17,876 nucleotides of DNA from Lachnospiraceae bacterium UBA4380 (lineage in GTDB: Bacteria > Bacillota > Clostridia > Lachnospirales > Lachnospiraceae). The DNA is taken from NCBI GenBank assembly GCA_002390025.1, contig DGRU01000220.1, forward strand, positions 1 to 17,876, written 5' to 3'. Under the pieces are notes generated by a model, which was not told where the DNA came from, ran no database searches, and worked only from the letters and a program-made list of their open reading frames with translations. This document shows, one piece after another, positions 13,632 through 17,876 of the stretch (its first letter is position 1; each line of letters opens with the position of its first letter). The translations under genes were made by a program, and so were the position numbers.

Positions 13632-13775
13632 CGGGCGGATCCTGCCGGGAGTATTACCAGCCTCATGCGGGCGGATCCTGCCGGGAGTATTACCAGCCTC
13701 ATGCGGGCGGATCCTGCCGGGAGTATGATCAGCTTCAAACGGGCGGATTCTGGCGGGAGTTAAGACAGCTTCAGG
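13632..13775. repeat. Four tandem 36-bp repeats between hisH and hisF
   Basis: Units are 13632-13667, 13668-13703, 13704-13739 and 13740-13775. The first two are identical, the third differs at a few bases near its end and the fourth is more diverged. The fourth contains the last codons and TAA stop of hisH. Each has a CGGGCGGATCCTGCCGGGAG core or a close relative. Confidence 0.95.
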
Positions 13776-14368
13776 AAATTCTCCAGGATCTGCATACCGA
13801 TCCGCTCACTCTTTTCGGGATGGAACTGGCAGGCAAAGAGTCTGCCGTGCTCGACGGCGGCATCAATGCTGACGCCGTATTCCGTGCGGGCTGCCACGTC
13901 GGCGGGGTCGCCCGCCTCCAGGTAGTAGGAATGCACGAAATAGACATAGCTGCCTTCCGGGATGCCTGCGAAGAGGCGGCTGCTGCGGGGGAAGGACAGG
14001 TCGTTCCAGCCGATCTGGGGGACCTTCCTGCCGCCGCCCTCGGGAATGCGGCGGATCTTGCCGGGAAGGAGGCAGAGGCCCTTCACGCCGGGGCTCTCTT
14101 CGCTCTCCTCAAAGATCAGCTGCAGTCCCAGGCAGATTCCAAGGAAGGGAATCTCTCTGTCCACGGCCTGGCGGATGGTCTCCTCGAGGCCTGCCTGCCG
14201 AAGACGCTTCATCGCATCGCCGAAAGCGCCTACGCCCGGAAGGATGATATGGTCCGCGGAAAGGATCTCTTCCGCCTTCGATGTCACTGTGACCTCGTGG
14301 CCGAGGAAACGGACTGCATTTTCTACACTTTTGATATTACCTGCATCGTAATCAATGATCGCTACCAT
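13760..14368 (-). CDS. hisH: Imidazole glycerol phosphate synthase, glutamine amidotransferase subunit
   Basis: A 202-residue class I glutaminase that feeds ammonia to HisF. The nucleophile is C79 in FLGICLGLQLIFEES, with H183 and E185 in CQFHPEKSERIG completing the triad. LPGVGAFGDAM (43-53) is the usual oxyanion-strand region, and the N-terminus AIIDYDAGNIKSV is typical. The ATG follows a perfect AGGAGG by 7 bases. It lies 43 bases after the histidine kinase gene, so it is probably co-transcribed with the two-component system. Its last codons lie inside the fourth 36-bp repeat. Confidence 0.97.
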   Translation of the reverse strand: MVAIIDYDAGNIKSVENAVRFLGHEVTVTSKAEEILSADHIILPGVGAFGDAMKRLRQAGLEETIRQAVDREIPFLGICLGLQLIFEESEESPGVKGLCLLPGKIRRIPEGGGRKVPQIGWNDLSFPRSSRLFAGIPEGSYVYFVHSYYLEAGDPADVAARTEYGVSIDAAVEHGRLFACQFHPEKSERIGMQILENFLKLS

Positions 14369-14411
14369 GTATTTTCCTCCTGCTGAAGCCGCCGGGAATC
14401 AACAGCATCTT

Positions 14412-16169
14412 TTAAGCCTTTTCTCCGGCACCGGATACGTCCGCGTTCGGGGAAGTCTGCGCAGCCTGGGTATCCAGACCGGCCTGCGGAGCCTGTGTGG
14501 CCTGTGTGTCGAGTTCAAACCAGAAAGCGACACCGTTATCATAGTTTTCAGCCCCGTAAGCCTGATGGTGGAGCTGCATGATCGCCTTGACGATGGAGAG
14601 GCCTACGCCGGAGCCGCCGTATGCGCGCGTCCTGGCCTTGTCCACCTTGTAGAATTTCTCCCAGATATGGGGCAGGGACTCCTCGGGGATGGGCTTGCCG
14701 GTGTTGAAGACAGTGATGCGGGCCTTGCCGCCTGTTTCATCACAGCGTATGTCGATGACCTTTTCCGGCGCGGAGCCCGACTGGCTGCGCGGCTCCACGT
14801 GGTGCAGGGCATTGCTGTAATAGTTCTGGAATACTTCCTGGATCATAAAGGGATCGCCCCAGACATAGAGAGGGGACCTGCGGTCAAACTGCAGCTTTAC
14901 ATCCTCCTGACGGGCCAGAATGGAGGCGCTGTCCAGGTAATTTCGGATCATATCGACAATGTCGAAGCGCTCCATGGCGACGGAATTGTCTCCGAATTCG
15001 AGCTGATTGAGCTGCAGGACCTTCTGGACGATGACGTTCATCTTGTCGGATTCTTCGACGATAGTGTCCAGGTAGAAGGAGCGGCTCTCCGGATCGTCCG
15101 CGATCCCGTCCTGAAGACCCTCGGCGTAGCCCCGGATCAGGGCGATCGGAGTCTTGAGCTCGTGGGTGACATTGGACAGGAATTCCTGGCGCATCTCCTC
15201 CTGGCGGTTGCGGCGGTCCAGATCCCTCTGCAGGTCGTTGTTGGCCGTGCGCAGGGCGGAAATGGTCTCCTCCAGCTTCTGGGACAGCTCATTCATGTTC
15301 CTTCCCAGAATATCCAGCTCGGTGTGGTTTTTGCCGTCATATTTGGCGCTGAAATCCAGCTCCTTCATCCGGACGGAAATATCGGTCAGCTGCCGCAGGG
15401 GCTCTGTGATCCTTCGGGACAGCCACACGGCGAGGAAGGTGCCGATCACGGCCAGCACTACGCCCACATACCCGAAAAAGCGGTTGGCCGCGGCTGCACT
15501 GCTGCGGATATCTTCCAGGGGTGTACGCAACAAAAAGAAGCTGCTCTCACCGAGCGGCCCCCACATTTCAATGCTCCTGGAGCGGGCGCGCCGGTCCAGG
15601 ACAACGTTGATCGTGTATGGCTGTTCCTCTTCCAGAATCTGCGTGATCACAAATTCTGCATAATAGAGAGGATCATCGATTGCTTCGTCGTCTTCGTTTT
15701 CTTCTTCGAGGCCCTCTCCGTAAATATCCTCGCGGTCTGTCTGGACATCGTTGTCGTATTTGTCAAGGGACCCGCTCTGGTCCGATGTCAGGACAGGCGT
15801 CATGCCGAAAATATTGGCATAGAGGCGCTCTTCCATCAGCATCTCATCCGCCGACCAGACCTTGACCGTGCTGGTGTTGGAATCCATGACCAGAAGGCTC
15901 ATATTGCCCTGCCTGAGCGATTCTCGCAGAGAGACGTCGAAATCATCCGTTGTCAGAAGCTGGAGGACAGACGCTTCCTGCAGCTCGTCGTAGACCCCGA
16001 TCAGAGCCCTCTTCCTGTCCTCCAGGTAATAGCGCTCCAGAAACAGCGTATTGACCAGGAAGCTGAGAAGGATCGTTCCGATCATCAGCAGGAAAAAGAG
16101 GACTCCGAAAATAGTGCGCAGAGAGATCAGAGGTCGTGTCTGCTCTGCGTTTTCAAGATTCTTTTCCAA
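14412..16169 (-). CDS. Membrane sensor histidine kinase with HAMP domain
   Basis: A 585-residue partner of the response regulator just upstream. The first membrane segment spans about 19-42, the extracytoplasmic sensor region about 45-229 (with a very acidic stretch near 146-166) and the second membrane segment about 231-250. A HAMP domain covers 250-303, the HisKA domain 322-395 with phospho-acceptor H336 in SNVTHELKTP, and the ATPase domain about 435-553 with N-box QNYYSNALHH, FNTGKPIP in place of the usual D-x-G, EKFYKVDKARTR and GGSGVGLSIVKA. The tail has a duplicated 12-mer starting LDTQA (553-576). The start is a TTG at 16169 with AGGAG 5 bases upstream, 15 bases after the regulator's stop codon. 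The signal sensed is unknown; the layout is like VanS/PhoR/WalK kinases, but no PAS domain is visible. Confidence 0.93.
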   Translation of the reverse strand: MEKNLENAEQTRPLISLRTIFGVLFFLLMIGTILLSFLVNTLFLERYYLEDRKRALIGVYDELQEASVLQLLTTDDFDVSLRESLRQGNMSLLVMDSNTSTVKVWSADEMLMEERLYANIFGMTPVLTSDQSGSLDKYDNDVQTDREDIYGEGLEEENEDDEAIDDPLYYAEFVITQILEEEQPYTINVVLDRRARSRSIEMWGPLGESSFFLLRTPLEDIRSSAAAANRFFGYVGVVLAVIGTFLAVWLSRRITEPLRQLTDISVRMKELDFSAKYDGKNHTELDILGRNMNELSQKLEETISALRTANNDLQRDLDRRNRQEEMRQEFLSNVTHELKTPIALIRGYAEGLQDGIADDPESRSFYLDTIVEESDKMNVIVQKVLQLNQLEFGDNSVAMERFDIVDMIRNYLDSASILARQEDVKLQFDRRSPLYVWGDPFMIQEVFQNYYSNALHHVEPRSQSGSAPEKVIDIRCDETGGKARITVFNTGKPIPEESLPHIWEKFYKVDKARTRAYGGSGVGLSIVKAIMQLHHQAYGAENYDNGVAFWFELDTQATQAPQAGLDTQAAQTSPNADVSGAGEKA

Positions 16170-16174
16170 AAAAA

Positions 16175-16179
16175 CTCCT
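16175..16179 (-). promoter_or_regulatory. Ribosome-binding site for the TTG start of the kinase
   Basis: AGGAG lies 5 bases before TTG at 16167-16169. No ATG suits the start, and the spacing to the regulator stop fits translational coupling. Confidence 0.6.
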
Positions 16180-16184
16180 GTGGA

Positions 16185-16862
16185 CTATGCCTCAAACTTA
16201 TAACCGATCCCCCAGACTGTCTTGATGAGGGCTGCCTTGTCACCGAGTTTGGAGCGGAGCTTTTTGACATGCGTATCAATGGTGCGCGCGTCACCGTAAT
16301 AGTCATAGTTCCAGACACTGTTGAGGATCCGCTCGCGGGAGAGCGCGATGCCGTTGTTCTCCATGAAATACTGCAGCAGCTCAAATTCCTTGAAGCTGAG
16401 GTCGACCGGATTTCCGTCGATGGTGACGATGTGGGCGGATTTGTCCATCACGATCCCGCCCGCTTCCAGGGTCTTGTCCGCCGCTGTGCCCATAGTGCGG
16501 CGGAGGATCGCGTTGACACGGGCAGAGAGGGTTCTGGGGCTGAAGGGCTTGGTCACGTATTCATCCACGCCCAGCTCGAAGCCGCGCAGCTCATCCCGCT
16601 CATCGCTCTTTGCGGTCAGCATGATGATGGGGACCCTGGAGCTTTTGCGGATCTGTGCGCACACCTGCCAGCCGTCCATCTCGGGCATCATGACATCCAG
16701 GATGATCAGGGAGATGTTATTTCCCTCATTATTGAAAATATCAAGCGCCTGTCTGCCGTCTGCAGCCTCCAGGACCTTGTATCCCTCGCGGATCATATAG
16801 TCACGGAGGAGCTTGCGCATGCGCTGTTCGTCATCAACGATCAAAATGGTTGTTCCACTCAT
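16185..16862 (-). CDS. OmpR/PhoB-family response regulator
   Basis: A 225-residue DNA-binding regulator. The receiver domain covers 5-118, with acidic residues D10 and D11, phospho-acceptor D56 in LIILDVMMPEMDG, switch T83 and K105 in VTKPFSP. A winged-helix effector domain covers about 130-225, with the wing region VWNYDYYGDARTIDTHVKKLR and the C-terminal hairpin TVWGIGYKFE. The YDYYGDxRTxD segment is reminiscent of WalR, but the recognition helix is not identical to it, so orthology is not claimed. The ATG follows AGGAG by 8 bases. It is the first gene of a probable regulator-kinase-hisH unit. No strong promoter was found; TTGATT-N17-GATAAG inside the upstream repeat array is a weak candidate. 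Confidence 0.95.
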   Translation of the reverse strand: MSGTTILIVDDEQRMRKLLRDYMIREGYKVLEAADGRQALDIFNNEGNNISLIILDVMMPEMDGWQVCAQIRKSSRVPIIMLTAKSDERDELRGFELGVDEYVTKPFSPRTLSARVNAILRRTMGTAADKTLEAGGIVMDKSAHIVTIDGNPVDLSFKEFELLQYFMENNGIALSRERILNSVWNYDYYGDARTIDTHVKKLRSKLGDKAALIKTVWGIGYKFEA

Positions 16863-16875
16863 GTATTATTCTCCT

Positions 16876-17013
16876 GATGACTCTTATCGATGAATCTTAT
16901 TAAGGAATCAAATTGCTGATTCTTATTTCTGAATTCTTATTTTGAACCTTATTGATGAATTCTATTGATGAATATTATTGTTGATTGTTATTGCTGAATC
17001 TTATTGATGAAAC
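16876..17013. repeat. About ten degenerate tandem 12-15 bp repeats starting in the last codons of glgX
   Basis: Plus-strand units based on CTTATTGATGAAT: 16881-16895, 16896-16908, 16909-16921, 16922-16935, 16936-16947, 16948-16961, 16962-16974, 16975-16987, 16988-16999 and 17000-17013. The unit at 17000-17013 encodes the end of glgX (Phe-His-Gln-stop), and most others keep the TAA on the coding strand. The last unit runs toward the ribosome site of the response regulator. Confidence 0.85.
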
Positions 17014-17876
17014 AGTGTGAATACCGCGACGCTGCGCTCCTTGAGCAGGAAGAGCGGGCTCTTGAGGAAGACCGCCTGCTTGTGGAAAAAGACATTGTCG
17101 TCGGCGTCCGTGTTGATATTGATGCCCCAGGAAAGGCCTGCGCGGAGGGCCGGAAGGCGGATCTCGACGGGCTCCCAGTAGGCATTGATGGCCATATAGA
17201 CGACGTCATCTCCCGCCGCGTCCTCGGCCCGGCCCGCGAACAGGATGCCCAGCACCTGGTTGGAGCGGCCGATCACGTGGTCATCGGGGTTTGCGCCGCA
17301 CGCAATGACATCCGGCAGACCGCAGGCGGCGGGGCCCAGAGGTCTTGAGATCACGGGATGTTTTTTGCGGAAGGCAATCACATTTTTATAAAACCGGAAG
17401 AAGTCCCTGTTCATGCGCAGGTAGTCCCAGTTGAGCCAGGACACTTCATTGTCCTGACAGTAACAGTTGTTGTTGCCGTACTGCGTGTTGCCGAACTCAT
17501 CGCCGGCAAGGATCATCGGCGTGCCGCGGCTGCACATCAGGACTGTGATGGCATTGCGCATCATTTTCATGCGGAGCTGACGGATGACGGGATCATCCGT
17601 GGGGCCTTCTACGCCGCAGTTCCAGCTGCGGTTGTCGTTGGCGCCGTCGGCGTTGTTCCAGCCGTTGGCCTCGTTGTGCTTGTGGTTGTAGGAAAACAGG
17701 TCGTAGAGGGTAAATCCGTCGTGACAGGTGATGAAATTGACAGAGGAACGGAAACCGTTGTATCCGTCGCTGTACAGGTCCGGAGAACCCATGATCCTGT
17801 CTGCCGTCTCGGCGGCATTCCAGTAGTTGCCCTTGAGGAAATCCCGCAGGGAGTCGCGGTAGCGGCCGTTCCACTC
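17001..17876 (-). CDS. glgX: Glycogen debranching enzyme GlgX / isoamylase type, C-terminal part
   Basis: The last 291 residues of a GH13 enzyme that hydrolyses alpha-1,6 branches of glycogen; the 5' end lies beyond the right edge. The visible part starts at EWNGRYRDSLRDFLKG, a GlgX/TreX signature. NFITCHDGFTLYDLFSYNHKHN contains the conserved transition-state HD pair. AGDEFGNTQYGNNNCYCQDN and SWLNWD follow, as in isoamylases, and then the C-terminal beta domain. The catalytic nucleophile Asp and acid Glu would lie upstream and cannot be checked. The protein ends in FTLFHQ followed by TAA, and that 3' end is the seed of the downstream tandem array. The next gene, the response regulator, begins about 138 bases later. 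Confidence 0.93.
   Translation of the reverse strand, partial: EWNGRYRDSLRDFLKGNYWNAAETADRIMGSPDLYSDGYNGFRSSVNFITCHDGFTLYDLFSYNHKHNEANGWNNADGANDNRSWNCGVEGPTDDPVIRQLRMKMMRNAITVLMCSRGTPMILAGDEFGNTQYGNNNCYCQDNEVSWLNWDYLRMNRDFFRFYKNVIAFRKKHPVISRPLGPAACGLPDVIACGANPDDHVIGRSNQVLGILFAGRAEDAAGDDVVYMAINAYWEPVEIRLPALRAGLSWGININTDADDNVFFHKQAVFLKSPLFLLKERSVAVFTLFHQ

Noticed and set aside
13489..13728. Plus-strand frame with repeated SCREYYQPHAGG peptides
   Set aside because: The peptide repeat is only the 36-bp array read on the non-coding strand; there is no ribosome site and the frame runs into antisense hisH or hisF sequence.
13632..13775. 36-bp repeats considered as a CRISPR array
   Set aside because: Copies are directly adjacent with no spacers between them, the last copy is inside hisH, and no cas gene is present.
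14412..16862. Naming the two-component system WalRK or VanRS
   Set aside because: The kinase lacks a visible PAS domain and the regulator's recognition helix is not identical to WalR; no yycHI-type genes are adjacent. Only general family membership is supported.
14355..16877. A very long open frame on the plus strand (about 840 codons)
   Set aside because: It lies antisense to the histidine kinase and response regulator, whose domains are complete and clear. Its translation shows no recognisable domain; it comes from codon bias on the other strand.

Overview
The window reads as one chromosomal stretch of a Gram-positive anaerobe of class Clostridia, most likely a Lachnospiraceae member. The grounds are a secreted lysozyme-like hydrolase with YYFD-type cell-wall-binding repeats, a VanS/PhoR-like kinase of the kind common in that family, AGGAGG-type ribosome sites, and GC-rich genes separated by AT-richer spacers. 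Genus cannot be fixed from the sequence alone. Every supported gene lies on the minus strand, so transcription runs from high to low coordinates.

In transcription order the layout is: the 3' part of a glycogen-debranching enzyme (glgX, running off the right edge); an OmpR-type response regulator and its histidine kinase; hisH and hisF (the two subunits of imidazole glycerol phosphate synthase); an M20 Xaa-His dipeptidase (pepD) with a 173-residue acidic extension; uracil-DNA glycosylase (ung); a 670-residue membrane-anchored protein of unknown function; lysA, with its own promoter and a clear terminator; a HAD phosphatase, an HD-domain phosphohydrolase and a MazG-type NTP pyrophosphohydrolase in a probable operon; a siroheme-type precorrin-2 dehydrogenase; and finally a secreted lysozyme-like cell-wall hydrolase with its own promoter and a WalR-like direct repeat.

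The HAD-HD-MazG group looks like a nucleotide house-cleaning operon. The two-component system, hisHF and pepD may be co-transcribed, although repeat-filled spacers interrupt the run. lysA supplies lysine or feeds cell-wall precursor balance, and the last gene remodels the wall.

The most unusual property is the amount of local tandem repetition. At least six spacers hold their own degenerate tandem array, each with a different unit (11, 12-13, 13-14, 16-20, 22-23 or 36 bp). Three arrays begin inside the last codons of the upstream gene (glgX, hisH, pepD), and two carry copies of the ribosome-binding region of the downstream gene (sirohaem gene, lysA). The same process seems to have entered coding sequence. 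MazG begins with 14 tandem tetrapeptides of pattern x-(I/V)-E-(Q/H/R), the neighbouring HD protein begins with the same tetrapeptide, PepD carries three 14-residue repeats in a long acidic leader, the 670-residue protein has a TPP array, and the kinase ends in a duplicated 12-mer. No phage, defence island, CRISPR, insertion sequence, tRNA or rRNA was seen.
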